Source: Actinomycetes bacterium
Lineage (GTDB): Bacteria > Actinomycetota > Actinomycetes > Jiangellales > Jiangellaceae
Assembly: GCA_021793295.1 (NCBI GenBank)
Contig: JAJYTA010000002.1
Coordinates: 12,859-76,858, forward strand
Reading direction: 5' to 3'
Length of the DNA: 64,000 bases
Part shown: one piece after another, positions 35,428 to 44,600 of the stretch
Numbering within the stretch: the stretch's first letter is position 1
Layout: each line of letters opens with the position of its first letter
Notes under the pieces: generated by a model
Told to the model about the DNA's origin: nothing
Database searches by the model: none
Seen by the model: the letters and a program-made list of their open reading frames with translations, nothing else
Translations under genes and position numbers: made by a program

Positions 35428-36273
35428 GTGGACGTGACCCGTTTGGGCAGCCTGCCGGCGGCGTTCCTGGCCCCAGGGACGTCGTCGTTCACCGACTTCC
35501 TTCGGCAGCACGCGCCTGAGCTGTTGCCGGGTAATCGCGTGTTGAACAATGCCGGCACCGACCTGTCGAGTCTGTCGCCCCACGGCACCACGATCGTGGC
35601 CGCGACGTTCCAGGGCGGGGTCGTCATGGCAGGCGATCGACGGGCCACCATGGGCAACATGATCGCGCAACGCGACATCGAGAAGGTCTTTCAGGCCGAC
35701 GAGTTCTCCGCGGTCGGGATCTCGGGCTCGGCCGGCATCGGAGCCGAAATCGTCCGGTTGTTCCAGCTCGAGCTCGAACACTACGAGAAGATCGAAGGCA
35801 CGGTCCTGTCGCTGGAGGGCAAGGCGAACCGCCTGTCCCACATGATTCGCGGCAACCTGGGCATGGCGATGCAAGGCCTGGTGGTCGTGCCTCTGTTCGC
35901 GGGGTACGACCACGGCCAACAGGCCGGGCGGATCTTCTCGTACGAGCCCACCGGCGGACGCTACGAGGAACACGCGTTCTTCGGCGTCGGCTCGGGCTCG
36001 GTGTTCGCTCGCGGCGCCCTGAAGAAGCTGCACCACAGCGACCTCGACGTCGACGGCGCCACCACCGTCGCCGTCCAGGCGCTGTTCGACGCCGCCGATG
36101 ACGACTCAGCCACCGGCGGACCCGACATGCAACGACACATCTATCCGATCGTCGCGGTGGTGGACGAGAACGGCTTCCGGCGACAGCCCGAGTCCGCTGT
36201 CGCCGAGGTCGTGCAAGGGGTCGTGGCCGGCCGCAACGAGCGGCCCGACGGCCCCCGCGCCCCACTGAGCTGA
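35428..36273 (+). CDS. prcB: Proteasome beta subunit PrcB
   Basis: The proteolytic subunit of the 20S core. A propeptide of 53 residues is followed by the N-terminal nucleophile Thr54 ([26 protein letters not shown]); autocleavage between Gly53 and Thr54 activates the enzyme. The catalytic Asp and Lys are in MAGDRRAT and the following strand. Length of 281 residues is normal. The GTG start immediately follows the pup stop codon, so translation of the two is coupled. Forms two inner heptameric rings. Confidence 0.96.
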   Translation: MDVTRLGSLPAAFLAPGTSSFTDFLRQHAPELLPGNRVLNNAGTDLSSLSPHGTTIVAATFQGGVVMAGDRRATMGNMIAQRDIEKVFQADEFSAVGISGSAGIGAEIVRLFQLELEHYEKIEGTVLSLEGKANRLSHMIRGNLGMAMQGLVVVPLFAGYDHGQQAGRIFSYEPTGGRYEEHAFFGVGSGSVFARGALKKLHHSDLDVDGATTVAVQALFDAADDDSATGGPDMQRHIYPIVAVVDENGFRRQPESAVAEVVQGVVAGRNERPDGPRAPLS

Positions 36274-36301
36274 GCCCCCCGTACCCCCGAGAGGAAGACC
36301 G

Positions 36302-37036
36302 GTGTCGATGCAGTTCGGATACGTCTCGCCCGAGCAGATCATGAAGGACCGGGCGGACTACGCCCGCAAGGGCATCGCGCGCGGCCGGTCCGTGGTCGTC
36401 ATCCAGTACACGGACGGGATTCTGTTCGCTGCAGAGAGCCCGTCGCCGTCGCTGCACAAGATCAGTGAGATCTACGACCGGATCGCGTTCGCCGCGGTGG
36501 GCAAGTACAACGAGTTCGAGAACCTTCGCCAGGCCGGTGTCCGCCTGGCCGATCTGCGCGGTTACTCCTTCGACCGGGTCGACGTGTCGGGACGTGCCTT
36601 GGCCAGCGTCTATGCGCAGACGCTTGGCACCATCTTCACCCAAGAGCCCAAGCCGTACGAGGTCGAGCTCGTCGTGGCCGAGCTGGGGACGACGATGGCC
36701 GAAGATCAGATCTATCGCATCACCTACGACGGTTCGGTGGCTGCCGAGAACGGCTTCGCCGTCATGGGTGGAGCCGCCGAGCAAGTCGGCAAGTACGTGG
36801 GGCAGCACATGACGCCCGGCGGTGCCTCGTTGGAGGGCACGCTGCGCCTGGCCGTCGACGCGCTCGGGCGCGACAACGACAACGAACCGCGCCAACTGCC
36901 CACCGCATCGCTCGAAGTGGCCGTGCTCGATCGGGGCCGCGCTCGGCGCGCGTTCCGCCGGATCCCCTCGTCTGCACTCGACTCGTTGCTCGACCGTGGC
37001 CAAGTTGGGGCGGAGACTGACGAGCCGGGCGGCTAA
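36302..37036 (+). CDS. prcA: Proteasome alpha subunit PrcA
   Basis: The outer-ring subunit that gates the 20S proteasome. The 244-residue protein begins with the gate peptide [26 protein letters not shown] and has no catalytic Thr. Further conserved parts are [17 protein letters not shown] and [23 protein letters not shown] start with a GAGAGGAAG site; an ATG two codons later (36308) is an alternative. The Arc GQYL tail docks between adjacent alpha subunits. Confidence 0.95.
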   Translation: MSMQFGYVSPEQIMKDRADYARKGIARGRSVVVIQYTDGILFAAESPSPSLHKISEIYDRIAFAAVGKYNEFENLRQAGVRLADLRGYSFDRVDVSGRALASVYAQTLGTIFTQEPKPYEVELVVAELGTTMAEDQIYRITYDGSVAAENGFAVMGGAAEQVGKYVGQHMTPGGASLEGTLRLAVDALGRDNDNEPRQLPTASLEVAVLDRGRARRAFRRIPSSALDSLLDRGQVGAETDEPGG

Positions 37037-37039
37037 GGT
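37034..37039 (+). promoter_or_regulatory. -10 hexamer TAAGGT, leaderless start of pafA
   Basis: Overlaps the prcA stop codon and ends 6 nt before the pafA ATG at 37046. Confidence 0.45.
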
Positions 37040-37045
37040 CGAGTC

Positions 37046-38407
37046 ATGGACCGTCGCATCTTCGGGCTCGAGAACGAATACGGTGTCACGTGTACGTTCC
37101 GCGGCCAGCGACGGCTGTCTCCGGACGAGGTGGCGCGTTACCTGTTCCGGCGGGTCGTCACCTGGGGACGTAGCAGCAACGTCTTTCTGTCCAACGGCGC
37201 CCGGCTGTACCTCGACGTGGGCAGCCACCCCGAGTACGCCACGCCGGAGTGCGACAACGTCGTCGACCTCGTGACTCACGACAAGGCCGGCGAACGCGTG
37301 CTCGAAGGCTTGTTGGTAGACGCGGAGAAGCGGCTGGCCGAAGAAGGCATCGCCGGCGACGTCTACCTGTTCAAGAACAACACCGACTCCGCGGGCAACT
37401 CCTACGGCTGCCACGAGAACTACCTCGTCGGGCGGCACGGCGAGTTCTCCCGGCTGGCCGACGTCCTCATTCCGTTCCTGGTCACCCGCCAGATCGTGTG
37501 CGGAGCCGGCAAGGTGCTGCAGACGCCTCGCGGCGCGGTCTACGCCGTCAGCCAGCGTGCCGAGCACATCTGGGAAGGCGTCTCCAGCGCCACCACCCGC
37601 AGCCGGCCCATCATCAACACGCGCGACGAGCCGCATGCCGATGCCGAGCGCTACCGCCGTCTGCACGTCATCGTCGGCGACTCCAACATGAACGAGTGCA
37701 CGACCCTCCTGAAGGTCGGCGCCACCGATCTGGTGCTGCGCATGATCGAGGCCGGTGTCGGGTTGCGCGATCTGACGCTGGAGAACCCGATCCGGGCCAT
37801 TCGCGAGATCAGCCACGACATCACCGGCCGGCGCAAGGTTCGCCTGGCCGGCGGCCGGGAAGCCTCGGCGCTGGAGATCCAGGAGGAGTACTTCACCAAG
37901 GCTCGCGATTTCGTCGAGCGGCGCGAGATCGCCACGCCGACGGTGCGCCGGGTGCTCGACCTCTGGGAGCGCACCATCAAGGCCGTCGACTCCGGGGATC
38001 TGTCCCTGGTCGAACGAGAGATCGACTGGGTCACGAAGTACCGGATGATCGAGCGCTACCGGGCCCGGCACAACATGACCCTGACTCATCCGCGCATCGC
38101 CCAGCTCGACTTGGCCTACCACGACATCCACCGGGGCCGAGGGCTGTATTACCTGCTCGAACGACGCGGCGGGGTGTCGAGGGTGTCTCGTGACCTCGAC
38201 ACGTTCGAGGCGAAGTCGGTCCCGCCGCAGACGACCAGGGCGAAACTCCGCGGTGAGTTCATCAAGCGTGCGCAGGAACGCCGCCGCGATTTCACCGTCG
38301 ACTGGGTGCACCTGAAGCTCAATGATCAGGCCCAGCGCACGGTACTGTGTAAAGACCCGTTCCGGTCGGTCGACGAGCGGGTGGCACGGTTGATCGACGG
38401 TATGTGA
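37046..38407 (+). CDS. pafA: Pup-protein ligase PafA
   Basis: PafA uses ATP to join the gamma-carboxylate of the Pup C-terminal Glu to substrate lysines. The 453-residue protein has the Dop-like glutamine-synthetase fold ([69 protein letters not shown]) but lacks the Dop loop, as expected for the ligase. It lies 9 bp after prcA and has its own predicted leaderless promoter. Confidence 0.96.
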   Translation: MDRRIFGLENEYGVTCTFRGQRRLSPDEVARYLFRRVVTWGRSSNVFLSNGARLYLDVGSHPEYATPECDNVVDLVTHDKAGERVLEGLLVDAEKRLAEEGIAGDVYLFKNNTDSAGNSYGCHENYLVGRHGEFSRLADVLIPFLVTRQIVCGAGKVLQTPRGAVYAVSQRAEHIWEGVSSATTRSRPIINTRDEPHADAERYRRLHVIVGDSNMNECTTLLKVGATDLVLRMIEAGVGLRDLTLENPIRAIREISHDITGRRKVRLAGGREASALEIQEEYFTKARDFVERREIATPTVRRVLDLWERTIKAVDSGDLSLVEREIDWVTKYRMIERYRARHNMTLTHPRIAQLDLAYHDIHRGRGLYYLLERRGGVSRVSRDLDTFEAKSVPPQTTRAKLRGEFIKRAQERRRDFTVDWVHLKLNDQAQRTVLCKDPFRSVDERVARLIDGM

Positions 38408-38462
38408 GATGCTGCGGGCCGCGGACGACTGGGGCGCTCAGGCAGTTCTCAGGTCGCTGTCT

Positions 38463-38468
38463 TAAAGT
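38463..38468 (+). promoter_or_regulatory. -10 hexamer TAAAGT upstream of the FKBP lipoprotein gene
   Basis: About 57 nt before the GTG start; a GAAGGA ribosome binding site (38510-38515) lies between. Confidence 0.4.
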
Positions 38469-38525
38469 AACCGCTTGCGAAAACGTCAGCTCTGAACATC
38501 AATCTGATCGAAGGACTTGTCCACA

Positions 38526-39587
38526 GTGCGCACCAGACAGGCCCTCGTGGCCGTGCTAGCGACGTCCGCGCTCGCCCTGACGGCCTGCGGCTCGGACTCT
38601 GACTCCGACTCCGACGGTGCCGTCGTCTCCTCTGACATCGGTGTCGAGGTCTCCGGGGACGTCGGCGAGAAGCCGGAGCTGTCCATCCCGGACGACGCGC
38701 CGCCCGCGGAACTCGCGGTCGAGGTTCTCTCCGAGGGCGACGGCGCCGAAGTGGCTCCGACCGACGTCGTGGTGGCCGACTACCTGGGCCAGACGTGGGA
38801 GCCTCGGGCGCCGGAGGAGCCCGCGGACCAGGGCGCCGAAGGTACTGAAAGTACTGAAGGTACTGAGGACGGCGCCGCCGGAGGCGGAGCGTCCCCGCAA
38901 GATTCCGAGGAGTCCACGGACGACCCCGCTTCGTCGGGCGATGCGGAGCCGTACGTCTTCGACAACTCCTACGATCGCGGCGAGGCCGCGGGCTTCTCGC
39001 TCGATGCGGTCATTCCGGGGTGGAAGGAAGGCCTGGCCGGTCAGAAGGTGGGCTCGCGGGTGCTGCTGTCCATCCCGCCCGACCAGGGCTACGGCGCTTC
39101 CGACGGACACGACCTGCAGAACGACACGCTGGTGTTCGTCGTCGACATCGTCGACACGATCGGCGCGACGGCGACGGCGTCGGGGGAGCCGGTGCAGGAC
39201 CTGCCCGAGGGCATGCCGAGCGTCGAGTCCAACGACGGCGCTGCGCCGACGATCGACCTGGCCGACGCCGAGCCGCCGGAGCAGTCCGACTCGACCGTCG
39301 TGATCAACGGCGACGGGAAAGAGCTGGGCACGAACATCGTCGTCAACATGGTGCAGGCGTCCTACCCCGACGGGGCGGACGCCATCAGCTCGTGGGATGA
39401 GAACCAGACGCCGATCGTGCTGGCGCCGCAGCAGCTGACCGGTATCCCGGGCCTCGCTGAGGCGTTGCAGGACCAGACCGTGGGCACCCGGGTCGTCACG
39501 CGGATCGCCGCGGCGGACAACCCCACCCAGGGTGAGTCCGGTGGCACCGCGCTCGTGCTGGTCATCGACGTGATCGGCACGTTCTGA
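38526..39587 (+). CDS. Lipoprotein with two FKBP-like domains
   Basis: A 353-residue exported lipoprotein with the lipobox LTAC after a short hydrophobic helix. Two FKBP-type units follow. The first (about 50-220) is split by a low-complexity Glu/Gly/Ser insert (about 95-140); its strand FDNSYDRGEAAGFSLDAVIPGWKEGLAGQKVGSRVLLSIPP is FKBP-like. The second (about 240-353) is more diverged. It likely catalyses or assists proline isomerisation of secreted proteins. GTG 38526 is preferred over TTG 38517, which would leave no space after GAAGGA. FKBP genes commonly follow pafA in actinobacteria. Confidence 0.88.
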   Translation: MRTRQALVAVLATSALALTACGSDSDSDSDGAVVSSDIGVEVSGDVGEKPELSIPDDAPPAELAVEVLSEGDGAEVAPTDVVVADYLGQTWEPRAPEEPADQGAEGTESTEGTEDGAAGGGASPQDSEESTDDPASSGDAEPYVFDNSYDRGEAAGFSLDAVIPGWKEGLAGQKVGSRVLLSIPPDQGYGASDGHDLQNDTLVFVVDIVDTIGATATASGEPVQDLPEGMPSVESNDGAAPTIDLADAEPPEQSDSTVVINGDGKELGTNIVVNMVQASYPDGADAISSWDENQTPIVLAPQQLTGIPGLAEALQDQTVGTRVVTRIAAADNPTQGESGGTALVLVIDVIGTF

Positions 39588-39588
39588 C

Positions 39589-39948
39589 ATGGAACGCCCG
39601 GAGATCGACTTTCCGGGGGATGCGCCTCCGGACGAGCTCGAGATCACCGACGTCGTGGTCGGTTCCGGCGCGGAGGCGCCGCCCGGCGCGACGGTCCTGG
39701 TGCACTATGCCGGGGTCGACTTCGAGTCCGGTGAGGAGTTCGACGCGTCGTGGAACCGCGGTAAGCCGACGGAGCTACCGCTGGACAGCGTCATCGAAGG
39801 TTGGCAGCGGGGGATCCCCGGAATGCGTGTGGGTGGGCGGCGCAAGCTCGTGGTGCCGGCCCATCAGGCGTACGGCCCCGCGGGCAGCGGGCATCGGCTG
39901 TCCGGCCGAACCCTGATCTTCGTCGTCGACCTGCTGGCGGTCAGCTGA
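39589..39948 (+). CDS. FKBP-type peptidyl-prolyl isomerase
   Basis: A 119-residue single-domain FKBP without a signal peptide, so it is cytoplasmic. Family signatures are VLVHYAGVDFESGEEFDASWNRG, the active-site strand VIEGWQRGIPGMRVGGRRKLVVPAHQAYG, and the C-terminal TLIFVVDLLAV. It starts 1 bp after the stop of the FKBP lipoprotein gene and ends before the convergent DUF3866 gene. Confidence 0.93.
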   Translation: MERPEIDFPGDAPPDELEITDVVVGSGAEAPPGATVLVHYAGVDFESGEEFDASWNRGKPTELPLDSVIEGWQRGIPGMRVGGRRKLVVPAHQAYGPAGSGHRLSGRTLIFVVDLLAVS

Positions 39949-39984
39949 GGTCTCGGCCGCGGGGCGCGCGCAGCCGGTGTTCGG

Positions 39985-41103
39985 TCAACCGTCGTGGCGC
40001 AGGAGGGCGGCGGCGTGCGCGCCGGCCGCGGCGGCGGCGACGAAGTACTCCGGATCATCGTCGAGCCCGCGGCCCATCGTCGACAGCCGCACGGGAACGC
40101 GGCGTAGTTCCTCCTCCAAGCCGGCCACCGGTGCGGTGACCACGTGGTGCCGCCCGGCCAGGCGCTGCGCCTGGGTGTGGACCTTCTGGCCGAACTCGCC
40201 GGGCAGGTCGGGCACGACGATGTCAGCGGGGGCCAGCGCGACTTTGCCGTAAGCGGTGAGGCTGTGATGAGACACGCCGTGGTGGCGGCCACGTGGGTCG
40301 GCCGAGCTGATCCGCAACGACCCCACGGGCCGCCCGCCCAGCACGACAGCGGCGTTGATCGCTTCTCCGCACGCGACGCCGGAGAAACCCCAGCGCGTAC
40401 CGGTACCGAGGTTTCCCGGGCCCTGGGTGACGATGGCGACGTCCGCCTGGAGCACGTGCCTGGCGGCCAGGAGGCCCGTGTGGAGGGTGACCGCCTCGAT
40501 GTCACCGCCGAAGGCCTGTCCGACCGTCACGGTCGCCGTCAGGAGCCCGGCACTGCTCAGCTCGGCCACGGTGCGGCTGAACCGTAGTGGCAGCGCGCCG
40601 CCGTCGGTCATGACGTAGACCACCCGCACCGGACCGGCCGGGCGGTCGTCGGAACGCAGCGGAGCCTGCGCGTCCTCGGTGCTCCATACTCCGGCGAGGA
40701 TGGCCGGCAGCGCGGAGTGCAGGTCGGCGACGACGACGGGCATACCGTCCAGGTCGTCAGCATCGCGCAGCGTCGCATGCCACTGGGAGTCCTGCTCGTC
40801 GACGCCGAGAACGGTGGTCTGCAGGGGCGTGTAGCGCGCCTTGACCAGGTGCCCCGGCGCTGGCGGCGGGTCCGCGGGCAGCCGGTCGGGGATCGCCACG
40901 ACATGGGCGTAGCCACCGGTGCCCAGCCCCATGTCCAGCGCCGTCGTGTTGAGTACCACGCGGTCACCAGGCTGAGGCAGCCCGACCAGATCGACGTAGG
41001 CCAGCGCCCGTATCTCCACTCCGGCCACGTCCACGGCCAGCTCCGCCGCACCGGGCCAGGAGGTCTTCACATTGGTCACCACGCCGTTGCGCCACCGAAT
41101 CAC
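39985..41103 (-). CDS. DUF3866 family protein
   Basis: A 372-residue protein matching the actinobacterial DUF3866 family. Characteristic parts are the N-terminal strand IRWRNGVVTNV, the segment VVLNTTALDMGLGTGGYAHVVA, VYVMTDGGALPL, and VTQGPGNLGTGTRWGFSG. The fold looks alpha/beta with Gly-rich loops that could bind a ligand. Function unknown. Located between the FKBP genes and pafB, as in many relatives. The GTG start is supported by a TAGTCT -10 that ends 6 nt upstream. Confidence 0.9.
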   Translation of the reverse strand: MIRWRNGVVTNVKTSWPGAAELAVDVAGVEIRALAYVDLVGLPQPGDRVVLNTTALDMGLGTGGYAHVVAIPDRLPADPPPAPGHLVKARYTPLQTTVLGVDEQDSQWHATLRDADDLDGMPVVVADLHSALPAILAGVWSTEDAQAPLRSDDRPAGPVRVVYVMTDGGALPLRFSRTVAELSSAGLLTATVTVGQAFGGDIEAVTLHTGLLAARHVLQADVAIVTQGPGNLGTGTRWGFSGVACGEAINAAVVLGGRPVGSLRISSADPRGRHHGVSHHSLTAYGKVALAPADIVVPDLPGEFGQKVHTQAQRLAGRHHVVTAPVAGLEEELRRVPVRLSTMGRGLDDDPEYFVAAAAAGAHAAALLRHDG

Positions 41104-41109
41104 GCGCTG

Positions 41110-41130
41110 AGACTAGCGACCCGCTAATCT
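41110..41130. promoter_or_regulatory. Divergent -10 boxes for DUF3866 gene (minus) and pafB (plus)
   Basis: TAGTCT on the minus strand (41110-41115) ends 6 nt before the DUF3866 GTG. TAATCT on the plus strand (41125-41130) would start the pafBC transcript near 41137, giving a leader of roughly 17 nt before the GTG at 41154. Confidence 0.45.
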
Positions 41131-41153
41131 CGCGGTGTCAGGGGATTGGGGTT

Positions 41154-42134
41154 GTGAGCATGTCGCAGGCGGCGAAGAGCGAGCGGCTGATGAATCTGGT
41201 CATCTGCCTGCTCGTTGCGCGCGGGTATGTGCCGAAAAGCCGCATCCGCCAGGTGGTCGGGGGATACGGCGGGCAGAGCGACGAGGCGTTCGAGCGCATG
41301 TTCGAGCGCGACAAGGAAGAGCTGCGCGAGGTCGGCATTCCCATCGAGACCGGCTCGTTCGATCCCTTCGGCGACGAAGAGCCGGGCTATCGCATCCATC
41401 GCCAGGAGTTCGAGCTGCCGGAGATCCGGCTCGAGCCGGACGAGGCCGCTGTCGTGGGCCTGGCGGCGCGGATGTGGCAACACACCTTCCTGTCGGCGGC
41501 ATCGAGCGCGGCGGTGCTGAAGCTGCAGGCTGCCGGCATCGAGGCCGACACTCGCTCGATCAGCGCCGTCGAGCCTCGGGTGGGCGGCGAGGAACCGGCG
41601 TTCTGGCCGCTGTGGGAGGCCGTGCGCGATCGGCGCGCCGTGCGGTTCCGGCACCGCAAGAGCGCCGGCACCCAGCCGCTGTTGCGCCACCTCCAGCCGT
41701 GGAGCGTGTTGTCGTGGCACGGGCGCTGGTACGTCGTGGGGTACGACGTCGATCGCCAGGCGCCGCGCATGTTCCGCCTGTCGCGCATCGTCGACAACGT
41801 TCAACCCGACGGCCCCGCCGGCGGCTTCGAGGTACCTCCGTTGGAGGTCGTGCGCGAGGCGGCCGCCAACCTGGCGCCGCCGGAACAGGCCCAGCGTTCC
41901 CGCGCGCGCCTACGCGTCCGGACCGGCACTGGGCACGCGCTGCGGCGGCGGGCGGCGTTGGTCGAAGCCGGCGACGAGCCCGGCTGGGACGAGGTCACCG
42001 TGACTTATTCCAGCCCCGAGGACCTGGCCGAGGAACTCGTCGTGCATGCGGCCGACGTGGTCGTGCTCGATCCGCCGGAGTTGCGCGACGCGGTGGTGCA
42101 GCGCCTGCAGGCCATCGTGAAGGCGTCGGCATGA
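41154..42134 (+). CDS. pafB: WYL-domain transcriptional regulator PafB
   Basis: PafB and PafC form a heterodimer that activates DNA-damage genes in mycobacteria, independently of LexA/RecA. The 326-residue protein has an N-terminal winged helix (SERLMNLVICLLVARGYVPKSRIRQ), a linker, the WYL domain (with SWHGRWYVVGYDVDRQ and FRLSRIVDN) and the WCX end. GTG at 41154 or ATG at 41160 are both possible. ATGA overlap with pafC, so the partners are co-translated. Confidence 0.94.
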   Translation: MSMSQAAKSERLMNLVICLLVARGYVPKSRIRQVVGGYGGQSDEAFERMFERDKEELREVGIPIETGSFDPFGDEEPGYRIHRQEFELPEIRLEPDEAAVVGLAARMWQHTFLSAASSAAVLKLQAAGIEADTRSISAVEPRVGGEEPAFWPLWEAVRDRRAVRFRHRKSAGTQPLLRHLQPWSVLSWHGRWYVVGYDVDRQAPRMFRLSRIVDNVQPDGPAGGFEVPPLEVVREAAANLAPPEQAQRSRARLRVRTGTGHALRRRAALVEAGDEPGWDEVTVTYSSPEDLAEELVVHAADVVVLDPPELRDAVVQRLQAIVKASA

Positions 42135-43135
42135 CGACACCGCAGCGACGCCGTCCGCGGCGCTCCGACAGCGCGCCCGCGCAGGTCGCACGGCTGCTGT
42201 CGATGCTGCCGTACCTGCGTTCCCACCCCAGCACCCCGGTGTCCGAGGTCGCCCGGCTGTTCGGGGTCAGCGAACGTCAAGTCATCCGCGACTTGCAGGT
42301 TCTGTGGTTCTCCGGCCTGCCGGGCCTGCAGATGGGTGACTACATCGAGGTCGACATGGAGGCCGTGGAAGGCGAAGGCGTCATCAATGTCGCCAACGCC
42401 GACTACCTGGCGCGGCCGCTGCGGCTGCGCACCGACGAGGCGGTGGCGCTGATCGTCGCGCTGCGTACGCTCGCCTCGGTGCCCGGCTCGTTCGACCGCG
42501 GCGCCATCGAGCGGGCCGTGGCCAAGCTCGAGGACGCTGCCGGCGAGATGGCCGAGCAGGCGGCATCGGTGCAGGTCAAGGTTGACGGCGATGCTGTGGC
42601 CGAGGTCGCGGCCACCGTGCGCGCCGCCCTGGACGACCAGCGCCGGCTGCACCTGTCGTACTGGGTCCCGGCGCGCGACGAGGCCACCGAACGCGACGTC
42701 GACCCGATGCGCCTGGTCGTCGTCGACGGGCGGCTCTACCTGGAAGGATGGTGCCACCGCGCCGGGGCCGTGCGACTGTTCCGCCTCGACCGCGTTCTCG
42801 GCATCCACCTACTCGACACACCGGCGCAGATTCCCACCGACGTGCGCCCGCGCGACCTCGACGCCGGACTGTTCCAGCCGTCGCCAGATGACGAATTGGT
42901 GACAATCGAGCTCACGACCGCCGGACGTTGGGTGGCCGATTATTACCCCCACGAGAGCGCCGAGGAGCTGGCCGACGGCGGGCTCCGGCTGCGCCTACGA
43001 GCGCGCGATCGACAGTGGGTACGCCGCCTTGCGCTGCGCCTCGGCGACTCCGGGCGCATCGTCGACCCACCGGACCTGTCTGCGGAGGTCACCGCTTCGG
43101 CGCGCGAGGCCCTGGCCGCTTACGGACTGCAGTAG
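42131..43135 (+). CDS. pafC: WYL-domain transcriptional regulator PafC
   Basis: A 334-residue partner of PafB. The winged helix has VARLLSMLPYLRSHPSTPVSEVARLFGVSERQVIRDLQVL; the WYL domain has LHLSYWVPARDEATERDVDPM and VDGRLYLEGWCHRAGAVRLFRLDRV; a WCX-type C-terminus follows. The ATG overlaps the pafB stop. A longer reading in the same frame upstream is a shadow inside pafB. Confidence 0.94.
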   Translation: MTTPQRRRPRRSDSAPAQVARLLSMLPYLRSHPSTPVSEVARLFGVSERQVIRDLQVLWFSGLPGLQMGDYIEVDMEAVEGEGVINVANADYLARPLRLRTDEAVALIVALRTLASVPGSFDRGAIERAVAKLEDAAGEMAEQAASVQVKVDGDAVAEVAATVRAALDDQRRLHLSYWVPARDEATERDVDPMRLVVVDGRLYLEGWCHRAGAVRLFRLDRVLGIHLLDTPAQIPTDVRPRDLDAGLFQPSPDDELVTIELTTAGRWVADYYPHESAEELADGGLRLRLRARDRQWVRRLALRLGDSGRIVDPPDLSAEVTASAREALAAYGLQ

Positions 43136-43138
43136 AGT
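43133..43138 (+). promoter_or_regulatory. -10 hexamer TAGAGT, leaderless start at 43147
   Basis: Overlaps the pafC stop codon; ends 8 nt before the ATG of the small membrane protein. Confidence 0.4.
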
Positions 43139-43146
43139 CTGCGGCA

Positions 43147-43374
43147 ATGTCCAGCTTGGCGATCTGGCTCTTCGTAGCGCTCGGGTTCCTGTTCGCGGTG
43201 GCCATCGTGGTCGTCGTCGCGGCCGGGGTCGCCGTCGTGCGCAAGACCACGGTGCTGGCGGGGGAGATGAACGATCTTCTCCGCGAGCTTGACACCGCCG
43301 TAGGATCTGTATCGTCGGATCCACCGGGCGTGCCTGCGCGCCGGGCGGACGGCACAGACCGGCCCACGACGTAG
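43147..43374 (+). CDS. Small single-pass membrane protein
   Basis: A 75-residue protein with one hydrophobic helix (residues about 4-32, [18 protein letters not shown]), a short basic turn and a soluble tail ending in Pro/Arg/Thr. It resembles other short N-in or N-out anchor proteins but I do not recognise a family. It lies between pafC and tatA, just before the tatA promoter. Whether it takes part in Tat export is unknown. Confidence 0.6.
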   Translation: MSSLAIWLFVALGFLFAVAIVVVVAAGVAVVRKTTVLAGEMNDLLRELDTAVGSVSSDPPGVPARRADGTDRPTT

Positions 43375-43414
43375 TCTGGATAGCATCGACGGGACGTCAC
43401 CCGTCAGGAAGAGG
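43372..43414 (+). promoter_or_regulatory. tatA promoter and leader hairpin
   Basis: TAGTCT (43372-43377) is a candidate -10. In the leader, GACGGG (43388-43393) and CCCGTC (43400-43405) form a 6-bp stem just before the AGGAAGAGG ribosome binding site (43406-43414), so the hairpin could affect translation of tatA. Confidence 0.4.
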
Positions 43415-43420
43415 TCGACC

Positions 43421-43708
43421 ATGGGTAACATCGGACCTTGGCAGCTGATCATCGTCCTCGCGATCGTGCTGGTGCTGTTCGGGGCGAAGAGGTTGCCGGA
43501 GGCCGCCCGGGGCCTCGGACGGTCGTTGAAGATCTTCAAGGCTGAGACACAGGGCCTGGTGAGCGGCGACGATGACAAGTCGGCGGACTCCGCCGGCGAG
43601 CGCAACGACTCGGGTCCGGCGCAAACCCAGCGAGCCGTCGAGCCGCCGGCCACGGCACAGCCGGAACAGAGCGCGCCGGTGAACGAGCAGTCCAAGCACG
43701 ACGCCTGA
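43421..43708 (+). CDS. tatA: Twin-arginine translocase subunit TatA
   Basis: A 95-residue Tat pore component. It has a short N-terminal membrane helix ([18 protein letters not shown]), the hinge [12 protein letters not shown], an amphipathic helix ([11 protein letters not shown]) and an unstructured acidic tail. TatA multimers form the passage for folded proteins delivered by TatC. Strong ribosome binding site; tatC follows 21 bp later. Confidence 0.95.
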   Translation: MGNIGPWQLIIVLAIVLVLFGAKRLPEAARGLGRSLKIFKAETQGLVSGDDDKSADSAGERNDSGPAQTQRAVEPPATAQPEQSAPVNEQSKHDA

Positions 43709-43729
43709 GCTGCTTGACGTCGCACTGAC

Positions 43730-44596
43730 GTGGCCACAGTGATAGGCCGTCGGGGCAAGGGCTCGAAGCCGGAGCGCGATCCCGAAGGCCGGATGACTCT
43801 GAGTGAGCACCTGCGCGAGTTGCGCTCGCGCGTGCTCAAATCCGCGCTAGCGGTCGTCGCCTTCGGCATTGTCGGGTTCGTCTTTCGCGACCAGATCATC
43901 AGCTTCCTGACCGATCCGTTCCAGGATGCCGCGGCGGCCACCGACGCGCAGGCGGAGATGAACTTCCGCAACATGACCGATCCGCTGGTCGTTCCGCTGC
44001 AGATCGCCATGTTGACCGGCCTCGTGTTCGGCGCACCGGTCTGGATCTACCAGATCTGGGGTTTCGTCACTCCGGCGCTGTACCGCAACGAGAAGCGGTG
44101 GGCGGCGGCCGTCGTGGGCGCGGCGGTGCCGATGTTCGCCCTCGGCGTTCTGCTCGCGATGTGGATCATGCCGCGGGCCATGCAGTTCCTCTTGAACTTC
44201 ACGCCCACCGACGACGTCAGCAACATCGTCGACTTCAGCAGTTACCTCAGCTTCGTCATCCGCATCGTTCTCGTCTTCGGCATCGGCTTCCTGCTGCCCA
44301 TCTTCGTGGTGCTGCTCAACGTGGTCGGCGTCCTCCGGCACGAGACGCTGTCCTCGGCGCGCCGGTGGGTGATCGTCGGCATCTTCTGCTTCGGCGCCAT
44401 CGCGACACCGACGGGTGATCCGCTCTCGCTGATGGTGTTGGCGACGCCGATGTGGCTGCTGTTCGAAGTCGCGGTCTTGGTGTGCCGGGTGCTCGATCGC
44501 CGGCGCCGCCGCGTGCTCGGATCCGAGCTGGCCGACGACGAGGCGACCCCGGACGACGAGCTCGACCGCCTGGGCCGAATCGACGACGACGGCTGA
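43730..44596 (+). CDS. tatC: Twin-arginine translocase subunit TatC
   Basis: The Tat signal-peptide receptor, 288 residues with six membrane helices. N-terminal cytoplasmic motif MTLSEHLRELRSRVLKS, conserved periplasmic Pro region DPLVVPLQIAML, and ATPTGDPLSLMVLATPMWLLFEV at helix 5-6. The acidic C-terminal tail is cytoplasmic. GTG start at 43730; the in-frame ATG at 43793 would lose only the basic N-terminal extension. Confidence 0.95.
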   Translation: MATVIGRRGKGSKPERDPEGRMTLSEHLRELRSRVLKSALAVVAFGIVGFVFRDQIISFLTDPFQDAAAATDAQAEMNFRNMTDPLVVPLQIAMLTGLVFGAPVWIYQIWGFVTPALYRNEKRWAAAVVGAAVPMFALGVLLAMWIMPRAMQFLLNFTPTDDVSNIVDFSSYLSFVIRIVLVFGIGFLLPIFVVLLNVVGVLRHETLSSARRWVIVGIFCFGAIATPTGDPLSLMVLATPMWLLFEVAVLVCRVLDRRRRRVLGSELADDEATPDDELDRLGRIDDDG

Positions 44597-44600
44597 GGTC

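Noticed and set aside
35624-38311. 895-codon minus-strand frame over prcB, prcA and pafA
   Set aside because: Shadow of three well-supported proteasome genes; His/Arg/Gly-rich translation of no known fold.
38517-38525. TTGTCCACA as a DnaA box or as a TTG start of the FKBP lipoprotein
   Set aside because: A lone 9-mer match without neighbours carries little weight. As a start it would be 1 nt from the GAAGGA site; GTG at 38526 has proper spacing.
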